Below, in pieces: positions 1-6,402 of a stretch of 21,966 bases of DNA (position 1 is its first letter; the number at the start of each line of letters is the position of its first letter). Below the pieces are notes generated by a model that did no database searches, was not told where the DNA came from, and saw only the letters and a program-made list of their open reading frames with translations. The position numbers and the translations under genes are program-made. Location of the stretch: positions 1 through 21,966 of the forward strand of contig JAPPKD010000189.1 in the NCBI GenBank assembly GCA_028820215.1, in the 5' to 3' direction. Origin of the DNA: Spirochaetaceae bacterium (GTDB lineage: Bacteria; Spirochaetota; Spirochaetia; SZUA-6; Bin103).

Positions 1-37
1 GCGTGCGGAGAAAGCTCTCGATTCGTTGTCGGGTCAT
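1..37 (-). CDS. possible start of a gene running off the left edge (partial)
   Basis: On the minus strand an ATG at 35-37 opens a frame of 12 codons (MTRQRIESFLRT) that continues past the left edge of the window. It lies about 14 nt downstream of the expected start point of a good sigma70-like promoter on the same strand (58-87), which is the main reason for listing it. There is only a weak CAGG in the ribosome-binding position. Too little protein is visible to assign a family. It could equally be a chance frame. Confidence 0.3.
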   Translation of the reverse strand, partial: MTRQRIESFLRT

Positions 38-57
38 GCTGCGAATACCTGTGCGAT

Positions 58-87
58 ACTATAATGAATGCTGCGGCGGGCGGTCAA
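58..87 (-). promoter_or_regulatory. sigma70-like promoter, minus strand
   Basis: Read on the minus strand, TTGACC (82-87) is followed by an 18-bp spacer and TATAGT (58-63). That is a close match to the -35 and -10 consensus in a locally AT-richer patch of a GC-rich window. Transcription would start near position 51 and run leftwards into the partial frame starting at 37. The plus strand also shows TATAAT at 60-65, but with no acceptable -35 partner. Confidence 0.45.
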
Positions 88-302
88 ATATCGTGCGGTA
101 TCAGAGCTTGCAGGAACCGATGACTCGGACGCTTCCCGGTGAGTCGAAAGATCAATACCGAGGCGATAGGTAGTTCCTGATCGACGGATACGCTACTGGG
201 TTTGTGTCGGAATCTGACGTACGCGATGGTACTCGATTACCTTGGCTAACCGCCACTGTCCGCCGGTTGGCTTGCCGCAGCGAATCCGGATAGCGTGCCG
301 GC
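88..302. other. non-coding stretch upstream of the first PhyH gene
   Basis: Together with 1-87 this leaves about 300 bases without a confident gene. The region is less GC-rich than its surroundings. Open frames crossing it on either strand are antisense or out-of-frame continuations of the gene at 303 and have no recognisable protein sequence. I see no convincing plus-strand promoter and no terminator hairpin followed by a T-run. Confidence 0.4.
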
Positions 303-1121
303 ATGGATTCAGTGTCGGGCGGGCTGCGTGCGGAGGACGTGGCGCGGTTCAACGCGTTCGGGTTCCTGGCGCTGCGGGGCCTGCTGTCCCGAGAGGAAGC
401 CGAGGCGCTGCGCGCCGAGTGCGAACAGATCACCCTCGCCGAGAACCCGGGCTGGGACCGGACGTCCGCCGCCGGCGTCGACGGTCTCTGCACGAAAGGC
501 GAGCGTCACGCCCGGCTGCTGGACGACGACCGGCTGCACGACATCCCCCACAAGCTGTTGGGCCACGACTTTCTCTACGAGGGCTCGGCCTGCAGTTGGT
601 ACGACGGCGACACGCCCTGGCACGGCGGCAGCGGCGCGGTCACCTGGGCGGTCCCGCACATCAAGGTCGCGCTCTACCTGGACGAGCTGGGCCCGGACGA
701 CGGCTGCCTGCGGGTACTCCCCGGAGCTCACCGCAACTACCTGCGCATGATCGACGACCGCTGGTGCGAACCGCCCGACTACTTCCTGCCGGTCCGCAAC
801 CGCAACACGCGCAGCGACTTCCGGCCGTGGGGGCTGGCCCCGGAGGAGGTCCCGCATGTCCTGCTGCCGACGCGGCCCGGCGACGTGCTGGTCTTCACCG
901 AGGACCTGCCGCACGCCGCGTTCGGTTCCGGCGGGCTGCGCCTGCAGGTGGCGCTGTCGTTCCTGGCCAAACCCGGGACCCCGCAGCAGATCGCCTACCT
1001 GCGCTCCCGCTCCGGCTGGGGCGGCCCCATCGGCGCCCCCCGCGCCCTGCTGGAGTCCGGCAGCGAGCGGCGCCGGCGCATGGCGCAGGGGCTGGTGGAC
1101 GTGGGCCTGGAGATCCTCTGA
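303..1121 (+). CDS. PhyH-family protein with an HxG iron site (halogenase candidate)
   Basis: A 272-residue protein of the phytanoyl-CoA dioxygenase (PhyH) family of Fe(II)/2-oxoglutarate enzymes. The family's double-stranded beta-helix core runs from about residue 95 to 222. The first metal ligand is H107 in PWHGG, the distal ligand is H204 in LPHAA, and R213 in LRLQV is in the position that binds 2-oxoglutarate. The carboxylate expected two residues after the first His is replaced by glycine (G109, codon 627-629). The PhyH protein at 12863 in this window aligns well here and has WHSD. No other Asp or Glu occurs before D127 that could act as ligand. In SyrB2 and WelO5-type halogenases the same Asp-to-Ala/Gly change opens the halide site, so a halogenase is possible. 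A degenerate hydroxylase is the alternative. The ATG at 303 has no clear ribosome-binding site. It ends 15 bp from a convergent M20 gene. Confidence 0.88.
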   Translation: MDSVSGGLRAEDVARFNAFGFLALRGLLSREEAEALRAECEQITLAENPGWDRTSAAGVDGLCTKGERHARLLDDDRLHDIPHKLLGHDFLYEGSACSWYDGDTPWHGGSGAVTWAVPHIKVALYLDELGPDDGCLRVLPGAHRNYLRMIDDRWCEPPDYFLPVRNRNTRSDFRPWGLAPEEVPHVLLPTRPGDVLVFTEDLPHAAFGSGGLRLQVALSFLAKPGTPQQIAYLRSRSGWGGPIGAPRALLESGSERRRRMAQGLVDVGLEIL

Positions 1122-1136
1122 GCGGGCCGGTGCCCG

Positions 1137-2228
1137 CTACCCGAGCATCAGCCGCCGGCACACCTCCGCAAGCTTCTCCAGTTCATCGATCGGCATCGAC
1201 TCCTGGTTGGTATGGATGTCCAGGTAGCCGACCGAGATCACCACCGTGGGCAACCCCTTGGCGTTGAACTCGTTGGCGTCGCTGCCGCCGCAGGTGGTGG
1301 CGCGCCACGGGTCCAGCCCGGCCGCCCGGATCGCCGCCTCCGCGCGCCGCACGGGCGCATCGTCATCGCCGAACCGGTAGCCTTCCGTCCCGCCCTTCGA
1401 CTGCACGTCGATGCTGCCGCCGAATGCTTCGGCGCCCTGGCGGCAGCATTCGACGAGCGCGTCGCGGTGCGCGCTGAACTTGCCCCGGTCCAGGCTGCGC
1501 ACCTGCAGGGTCAGCGTGGCGTCCGGCGGGATGATGTTGGCCGCCTCTCCGCCGGCGAGCACCCCGGCGTTGGCGGTGGTCTCGCCGTCGACACGGCCGA
1601 GTTGCATGCGGTCGATCGCCCGCGCGGCCATCTGCAGGGCGTTGCGGCCCTCCTCCGGCTCAGTGCCGGCGTGCGCGGCGCGGCCGTGGAAGGTGACGTG
1701 GAAGCTCTCCGCCGTCGGACCGGCCACGATGATGCCGCCCACCGGGCCGTCCACGTCGGGCACGAAGGCCATGCGCGAACGCACCCCGGCCACGTCGAAC
1801 GCCTTGGAGCCGACGTGGCCGACGTCCTCGCCCACCGTGAACAGCACCTCCACCGGCGGATGCGGCACACCGGAGGCCGCGATCGCCTCCACCGCCTCGA
1901 CGATCGCGGCAACGGCCGCCTTGTCGTCGGCGCCGAGCACGCTGGATCCGTCGGTGTGCACGGCGCCGTCGCGGATCACCGGCTCCATGCCCGGCGTCGG
2001 CCGCACCGTGTCGGTGTGCGCGCACAGGAGCACGGGCTCCTCGTCCGCCCGCGTCCCCGACCCCGGCCAGAAACCCAGGACGTTGCGGTGCGGGTCAACG
2101 CTCAGGCGGACCCCGGCGCCTTCCAGCTTGGGCCGCAGGGCGTCGATCACCGGGTCCTCGTTCGGGTGGTAGCTGTCGATGCGCAGGATCGTCAGGAAGG
2201 TGTCGAGCAGTCGTCGGGAATCGATCAT
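1137..2228 (-). CDS. M20-family zinc metallohydrolase (peptidase T / aminoacylase-like)
   Basis: A 363-residue M20 peptidase-family enzyme, normal length for the family. These hydrolyse peptide or N-acyl amide bonds with two metal ions. Visible ligands and catalytic residues: H71 and D73 in AHTDT, D101 in LGADDK, E134 (general base) and D135 in VGEDVG, an Asp in VPDVD (158-160), and H339 in DIHTNQ. A lid/dimerisation domain lies at about 175-290, with the family's H-AHAG-type segment at 181-188. The residue after the base is usually Glu and is Asp here. The ATG at 2226-2228 was chosen because the family alignment starts there; upstream codons of the open frame are compositionally antisense-like. 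It lies 14 bp downstream of the aldolase gene on the same strand, so the two probably form an operon. The natural substrate cannot be inferred. Confidence 0.9.
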   Translation of the reverse strand: MIDSRRLLDTFLTILRIDSYHPNEDPVIDALRPKLEGAGVRLSVDPHRNVLGFWPGSGTRADEEPVLLCAHTDTVRPTPGMEPVIRDGAVHTDGSSVLGADDKAAVAAIVEAVEAIAASGVPHPPVEVLFTVGEDVGHVGSKAFDVAGVRSRMAFVPDVDGPVGGIIVAGPTAESFHVTFHGRAAHAGTEPEEGRNALQMAARAIDRMQLGRVDGETTANAGVLAGGEAANIIPPDATLTLQVRSLDRGKFSAHRDALVECCRQGAEAFGGSIDVQSKGGTEGYRFGDDDAPVRRAEAAIRAAGLDPWRATTCGGSDANEFNAKGLPTVVISVGYLDIHTNQESMPIDELEKLAEVCRRLMLG

Positions 2229-2242
2229 GCCGCGACGGTCCG

Positions 2243-3043
2243 TCAGCCCGGGCGCTCGTGTGCGCGCAGCTCCGCGAGCCCCGCGGTGACCCCTTCGGTG
2301 CCCAGGGCACCCAGCGAGCCCATGTTGATGAACCGGTACCCCTGGTCGTAAGCCTCCCTGGAGGGCTCTACGCCCGGCCACGTGATGCCGGCCGGCTTGC
2401 CGAAGGCGCCGACCCGCGCCGGGAACTCGGCGATGAACGCCTGGACCTTCGGATGCTGGGGCTGCCCGATGACGCCCATCGACGCGGACAAATCGGCCGG
2501 GCCGGCGAACACGACGTCCACGCCCTCGACCGCCGCGATCGCGTCCAGGTTGGCGATGCCCTCGGGGCTCTCGATCTGCACGATCACGCAGGTCTCGTCG
2601 TTGGCCGCCGGCAGGTAGTCGTCCCAGCTCACGTCCATGTAGGTGGTCCAGGTCGGCGTGATGCCGCGCGATCCCTGCGGCGGATACTTGGCGTACTCGA
2701 CCGCGCGCTTGGCCTCGTCCTCGGTCCCCACCTGCGGCACCATCACCGTGCTGGCGCCGATGTCGAGCGCCTTCTTGATGACGCTGGCGTCAAGGCCGGG
2801 GACGCGCACCATGGGCACGACGCCCTTCTGCCGGCACAGGATCGGCGACCAGCGCACCTCGTGGACCCCGTACGGGCGGTGCTCCAGGTCGATCCAGAGG
2901 AAGTCCGGGTCGCAATTGATCGCGAGCTTTGCGGAGTATTCCGATTCGTCTATCGCGCCGACGCCCCACGCCGCTCTGCCTGACGACAGCAGCTTCTTGA
3001 CGCGGTTCTCGAACGCCGGTCGCGCGTTCCCATCAGAGTTCAT
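2243..3043 (-). CDS. HpcH/HpaI-family aldolase/lyase
   Basis: A 266-residue class II pyruvate-type aldolase of the HpcH/HpaI (citrate lyase beta-like) TIM-barrel family. These cleave or form 4-hydroxy-2-oxoacids with a divalent metal and release pyruvate or a related 2-oxoacid. Visible signatures: IDLEHRPYG (51-59, with H55), PMVRVPG (77-83, with R80), the helix-strand GASTVMVPQVG (96-106), metal ligand E158 in VQIESPEG, and D184 in AGPADLS. Length is typical. The ATG at 3041-3043 is chosen because the family sequence begins just after it; no clear Shine-Dalgarno is visible. It is the first gene of a two-gene minus-strand unit with the M20 hydrolase and is divergent from the metal-import operon. 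Which aldehyde partner it uses cannot be told. Confidence 0.9.
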   Translation of the reverse strand: MNSDGNARPAFENRVKKLLSSGRAAWGVGAIDESEYSAKLAINCDPDFLWIDLEHRPYGVHEVRWSPILCRQKGVVPMVRVPGLDASVIKKALDIGASTVMVPQVGTEDEAKRAVEYAKYPPQGSRGITPTWTTYMDVSWDDYLPAANDETCVIVQIESPEGIANLDAIAAVEGVDVVFAGPADLSASMGVIGQPQHPKVQAFIAEFPARVGAFGKPAGITWPGVEPSREAYDQGYRFINMGSLGALGTEGVTAGLAELRAHERPG

Positions 3044-3131
3044 GACGCGGGCAGTGTGACGGCAGCCGCCTTGGGCCGCCACCCTACAGGCGTGGGGTAC
3101 TGCTGCGCGCACCGGTACGTTTCACACCCCC

Positions 3132-3161
3132 TTGACGAGGCTGGCTCGCCATGCCTATGGT
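3132..3161 (+). promoter_or_regulatory. promoter of the metal-import operon
   Basis: TTGACG (3132-3137) is separated by 18 bp from TATGGT (3156-3161), a plausible sigma70-type promoter. The predicted start point, near 3168, falls inside the inverted repeat at 3165-3182, the usual layout for a repressor-controlled promoter. It also implies that translation begins downstream, at 3186 or 3222, and not at the TTG at 3132 or the ATG at 3171. Confidence 0.5.
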
Positions 3162-3164
3162 GCT

Positions 3165-3182
3165 ATTTTGATGGGTCAAAAT
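3165..3182. promoter_or_regulatory. 18-bp operator-like inverted repeat (metalloregulator site candidate)
   Basis: ATTTTGA-TGGG-TCAAAAT is a perfect 7-bp inverted repeat with a 4-bp spacer. It lies immediately after the -10 element and over the predicted transcription start of the troABCD-like operon. AT-rich half-sites stand out in this GC-rich window. DtxR/MntR/TroR-type repressors are known to bind imperfect palindromes of about 18-22 bp that overlap promoters of their own transport operons. The fused DtxR-like domain of the permease at 5008 is the obvious candidate ligand; that link is inference. Confidence 0.55.
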
Positions 3183-3185
3183 GTA

Positions 3186-4220
3186 ATGTTCTGGGCGCAA
3201 AAAAGGGGAGCAGGCCGTGCCATGCTCATGACGGTCCTGGCCGCGGTGCTGCTTGCCGCCTGCGGGGACCGTTCGAAGCCGGACGATGCGTCCGCCTCGC
3301 CGACCGAGGTTGAAGAGGAGCGCACTTACCCGTTCCGGATCACGGCGACCACCGGCATGGTCGCCGACACCGTGCGCCAGGTGGCCGGGGAGCGCGGAAC
3401 CGTGGTCGCGATCATCGGCGAGGGCGTCGATCCGCATCTGTACGTGCCGACCCGCAGCGACGTGGCGGCGTTGATGGAAGCCGACATCGTCTTCTATTCA
3501 GGCCTGCTTCTCGAAGGAAAGATGACCGACACCCTCATCAAGGTGGCCGGCCGCCGCCCCGTGCACGCCGTCACCGAGCTGGTGGACGAGTCGCTGCTGC
3601 TGCAGCCGGAGGATTTCGCCGGCCACTTCGACCCGCACTTGTGGATGGACGTGTCGGGCTGGACGCACGCCGTGACGGCGGTCACCGAGGCACTGGCCGC
3701 CTTCGACCCGGATGGCGCGGACGGTTACCGGGAGCGTGCGGCGGCCTATACCGCGACCCTCGGCGAGCTGCACGATTACGCGCTCCAGGCCCTGGGCTCG
3801 ATCCCGGAGCAGCAACGGATGCTGGTGACCGCGCACGACGCGTTCAACTACTTCGGACACGCCTACGGGCTGGACGTCGCCGGCATCCAGGGAATCTCGA
3901 CCGAGTCGGAGGCGGGGCTCGACCGCATCAACCGGCTGGTGGACCTGCTGGTCACACGGCGCATCGCGGCGGTGTTCGTGGAGACCACCATCGCGGACCG
4001 CAACGTTCGCGCCCTGATCGAGGGGGCGGCCGCCCGCGGCCACACGGTGGTGGTCGGCGGCGAGCTGTTCTCGGACGCGATGGGTCAGCCGGGTACGTAC
4101 GAGGGCACCTACGTCGGCATGCTGGACCACAACATCACCACCGTGGCTCGGGCCCTGGGGGGCGATGCGCCCGAGCTGGGATTCCAGCGGCGCCTGTCCC
4201 ACGCGGCGACGGGGCCATGA
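3186..4220 (+). CDS. troA: metal-binding lipoprotein of ABC importer (TroA/ZnuA/YtgA family)
   Basis: The solute-binding protein of a cluster-9 metal ABC importer (Mn/Zn/Fe), 344 residues from the ATG at 3186. The N-terminus has basic residues (K6, R7, R11), a hydrophobic segment and a lipobox LAAC with C26, so it should be a membrane-anchored lipoprotein. Candidate metal ligands, by comparison with TroA, are H84 (VDPHLY), H151 (FDPHLW), H217 (TAHDAF) and D297 (LFSDAMG). The His-rich loop of zinc-specific ZnuA proteins is absent, so Mn or Fe is at least as likely as Zn. The start is uncertain: an ATG at 3222 has a purine-rich AGGGGAG upstream, but it would leave a signal peptide with no positive charge. 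It is the first gene of the operon; its stop overlaps the next ATG by 4 bp (4217-4220). Confidence 0.92.
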   Translation: MFWAQKRGAGRAMLMTVLAAVLLAACGDRSKPDDASASPTEVEEERTYPFRITATTGMVADTVRQVAGERGTVVAIIGEGVDPHLYVPTRSDVAALMEADIVFYSGLLLEGKMTDTLIKVAGRRPVHAVTELVDESLLLQPEDFAGHFDPHLWMDVSGWTHAVTAVTEALAAFDPDGADGYRERAAAYTATLGELHDYALQALGSIPEQQRMLVTAHDAFNYFGHAYGLDVAGIQGISTESEAGLDRINRLVDLLVTRRIAAVFVETTIADRNVRALIEGAAARGHTVVVGGELFSDAMGQPGTYEGTYVGMLDHNITTVARALGGDAPELGFQRRLSHAATGP

Positions 4221-5011
4221 GACACGCGCAGAACGGGCTCGGGACCGCCGACAGCCCGCTCGCCGTGCGCGGCCTCACCATCTCCTACCGGCGGCGCCCT
4301 GTCCTGTGGGACATCGACGTGACCGCGCGCGACGGCGCCATCACCGGCATCGTCGGACCCAACGGCGCGGGCAAGAGCACGCTGCTCAAGGGGGTGCTGG
4401 ACCTGGTGCCGCGGGTGTCGGGCTCGGTGAGCATCTACGGCCGGCCGTACCGGCGGCAGCGTCCGCTGGTCGCCTACGTGCCGCAGCGCGAGAGCGTCGA
4501 TTGGGACTACCCGGTGAGCGCCCTGGACCTGGTCGCCATGGGCCTGTACCGGTCGCTCGGCTGGCTGCGTCCGGTACGCCGCGCGACGCGCGAGGCGGCG
4601 CTCGCGGCCATGGACCTGGTGGGAATGGCGGACTACGCCGGCCGGCAGATCTCGGAGCTCTCCGGCGGGCAGCAGCAGCGGCTGTTCCTTGCCCGCGCGC
4701 TGGCGCAGGACCCGCGCATCTTCTTCATGGACGAACCGTTCGCGGGCGTGGACGCCGCCACCGAGCGCACGATCGTCGAGCTGCTGCAGCGCCTGCGGCG
4801 GGAAGGCAAGAGCGTGTTCGTCGTGCACCACGACCTGCAGACGGTCGATAGCTATTTCGACGACCTGCTGATGCTCAACCTGCGGGTGGTCGCTCACGGA
4901 CGGGTCGCCGACGTGTTCAACGACGACAACCTGCACAAGACCTACGGCGGCCGGCTGACCTTGCTGGACCGGGCCGTGGACGCGCTCGGCCGGCGCGGGG
5001 GCGGCGCGTGA
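4217..5011 (+). CDS. troB: metal ABC importer ATP-binding protein (TroB/YtgB family)
   Basis: A 264-residue ABC ATPase that energises the metal importer on the cytoplasmic face. Walker A GPNGAGKS is at 47-54, the Q-loop at VPQRES (88-93), signature LSGGQQQR at 148-155, Walker B FFMDEP at 169-174 and the switch histidine in VVHHDL at 204-205. The VPQRESVDWDYP segment after Walker A is typical of Mn/Zn (cluster 9) ATPases. Start ATG 4217 overlaps the lipoprotein stop (ATGA), and its own stop overlaps the next GTG start (GTGA, 5008-5011), so translation is probably coupled through the operon. Confidence 0.95.
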   Translation: MRHAQNGLGTADSPLAVRGLTISYRRRPVLWDIDVTARDGAITGIVGPNGAGKSTLLKGVLDLVPRVSGSVSIYGRPYRRQRPLVAYVPQRESVDWDYPVSALDLVAMGLYRSLGWLRPVRRATREAALAAMDLVGMADYAGRQISELSGGQQQRLFLARALAQDPRIFFMDEPFAGVDAATERTIVELLQRLRREGKSVFVVHHDLQTVDSYFDDLLMLNLRVVAHGRVADVFNDDNLHKTYGGRLTLLDRAVDALGRRGGGA

Positions 5012-6402
5012 GCAGCTACCTGCCGCCCTGGGACCAGGTGCTGCGCGTGCTGACCCTGAGTGACTTCAACACGCGGGTCGTGGTGGTCGGCGTCGGCATC
5101 CTGGGCATGGCGGCAGGAATCGTCGGAACCTTCACGCTGCTCCGCAAGCGCGCGCTGGTGTCCGACGCCGTCAGCCACGCGACCCTGCCCGGCATCGCGG
5201 CGGCGTGGCTGGTGATGGTGGCGCTCGGCGGCACCGGCAAGTGGTTTCCCGGCCTGCTGATTGGAGCCGCCGCGGGCGGATTGGCAGCCATCGCGGCCGT
5301 GATGGTGGTGCGCACTGTGCTGCGCCTGCACGAAGACGCCGCCCTGGGCATCGTGCTGTCGGTGTCGTTCGGCGTCGGCATCGCGCTGCTCGGGATGATC
5401 CAGCAGATGCGGCGCGGCTCGGCCGCCGGGCTGGACTCGTTCATCTACGGCAAGACGGCGTCGATGCTGGTCTCCGACGCCCTGCTGATCGGCGTGATCT
5501 CGCTGGTGCTGGTGGTGGTCGCCGCCCTGCTGTTCAAAGAACTGAACATGCTGTGCTTCGACGCCGACTACGCCGCGTCGCAGGGACTGCCGGTCGGGGT
5601 TCTGGACGTCCTCATGCTGTCGCTGGTGGTGGCGGTCACCGTGATCGGACTGCAGGCGGTGGGCCTGATCCTGATCGTCGCCCTGTTGATCACTCCCGCC
5701 GCCGCAGCCCGCTTCTGGACCTACAACCTGCGCAGGATGACGATCCTGTCGGCGGTCATCGGAGCGCTTGGGGGCTTCGTCGGCGCCGCGCTGTCGGCGC
5801 TGGTGCCGCGCCTGCCGGCCGGCGCGGTCATCGTCGCGACCACCGCGGTCGGCTTCGTCATCAGCGTCCTGTTCGGCACCCGCCGCGGCCTGTTGCGGAT
5901 GCTCATCGAGCGCCACCGGAGCGACCGCCGGATCCGGCGCGAGCACTTGCTGCGGGCGGCGTTCGAGCAGGTCGAGGGGCGGCTCGGCGCCACGCCCAGC
6001 CGCGCCGATCTGCAGGCGGCCGCCGTCGACCGGGCGCAGTTGGCCCATCGCCGCGGATGGACAGGGGGCGAGCTGGGGGCGGCGATGCGAGTCGGCCACC
6101 GGGACGGCCTGCTGCAGCCGGCGCCGCTCGATCCGGACTCCGTGCGGCTGACGCCCACCGGCGCCGCCCAGGCCCTGCAACTCGTGCGCAACCACCGGCT
6201 GTGGGAGCTGTACCTGATCCGCCACGCGGAGGTCGCCACCAGCCGTGTGGACCGCGGCGCCGACCGTATCGAGCACGTGCTGGAACCCGACCTGGTCGCG
6301 GAGCTGGAAGCGGAGCTCGACGGTCAGGCGGAATCGGCCACGGTCGCCGCCAGCCCTCACGAGCTGGGCAGTCCCCGCGAGCCGGGGGGCAGAGACACGT
6401 GA
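5008..6402 (+). CDS. metal ABC permease fused to a DtxR/MntR-like repressor domain (TroC-R / YtgCR type)
   Basis: A 464-residue protein, about 170 longer than a plain TroC/ZnuB permease. Residues 20-290 form a typical ABC-3 permease with multiple hydrophobic segments, including SDAVSHATLPG (52-62). Residues from about 300 to 435 are soluble and resemble DtxR/MntR: a charged helix, a winged-helix-like segment (310-378), then LTPTGAAQAL (381-390), RNHRLWE (394-400) and DRIEHVLEP (419-427). H396, E400, D419, E422 and H423 fall where DtxR-family metal ligands lie; D419 stands where DtxR has Cys102 and MntR has Glu99. The same domain order in the same operon order is known in Chlamydia (YtgCR), where the repressor part is released by cleavage. 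GTG start and GTGA overlaps on both sides. The recognition helix is atypical, so DNA binding needs testing. Confidence 0.9.
   Translation: MSSYLPPWDQVLRVLTLSDFNTRVVVVGVGILGMAAGIVGTFTLLRKRALVSDAVSHATLPGIAAAWLVMVALGGTGKWFPGLLIGAAAGGLAAIAAVMVVRTVLRLHEDAALGIVLSVSFGVGIALLGMIQQMRRGSAAGLDSFIYGKTASMLVSDALLIGVISLVLVVVAALLFKELNMLCFDADYAASQGLPVGVLDVLMLSLVVAVTVIGLQAVGLILIVALLITPAAAARFWTYNLRRMTILSAVIGALGGFVGAALSALVPRLPAGAVIVATTAVGFVISVLFGTRRGLLRMLIERHRSDRRIRREHLLRAAFEQVEGRLGATPSRADLQAAAVDRAQLAHRRGWTGGELGAAMRVGHRDGLLQPAPLDPDSVRLTPTGAAQALQLVRNHRLWELYLIRHAEVATSRVDRGADRIEHVLEPDLVAELEAELDGQAESATVAASPHELGSPREPGGRDT

Noticed and set aside
1212..2351. A 379-codon plus-strand frame opposite the M20 gene
   Set aside because: Antisense, compositionally biased and without motifs; the minus-strand M20 protein has all its metal ligands.
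2229..2381. In-frame upstream extension of the M20 gene
   Set aside because: It overlaps the 3' end of the aldolase gene and is compositionally non-coding; the family start is at 2228.
4942..6360. A 472-codon open frame on the minus strand opposite the fused permease gene
   Set aside because: It is rich in Gln, His, Asp and Arg with no recognisable domain, and lies fully antisense to a well-supported gene; typical of GC-rich codon bias.
5205..6398. A long plus-strand open frame leading into the second permease gene
   Set aside because: The part before the GTG at 6399 is Arg/Gly-rich out-of-frame sequence over the first permease; only the portion from 6399 matches a protein family.
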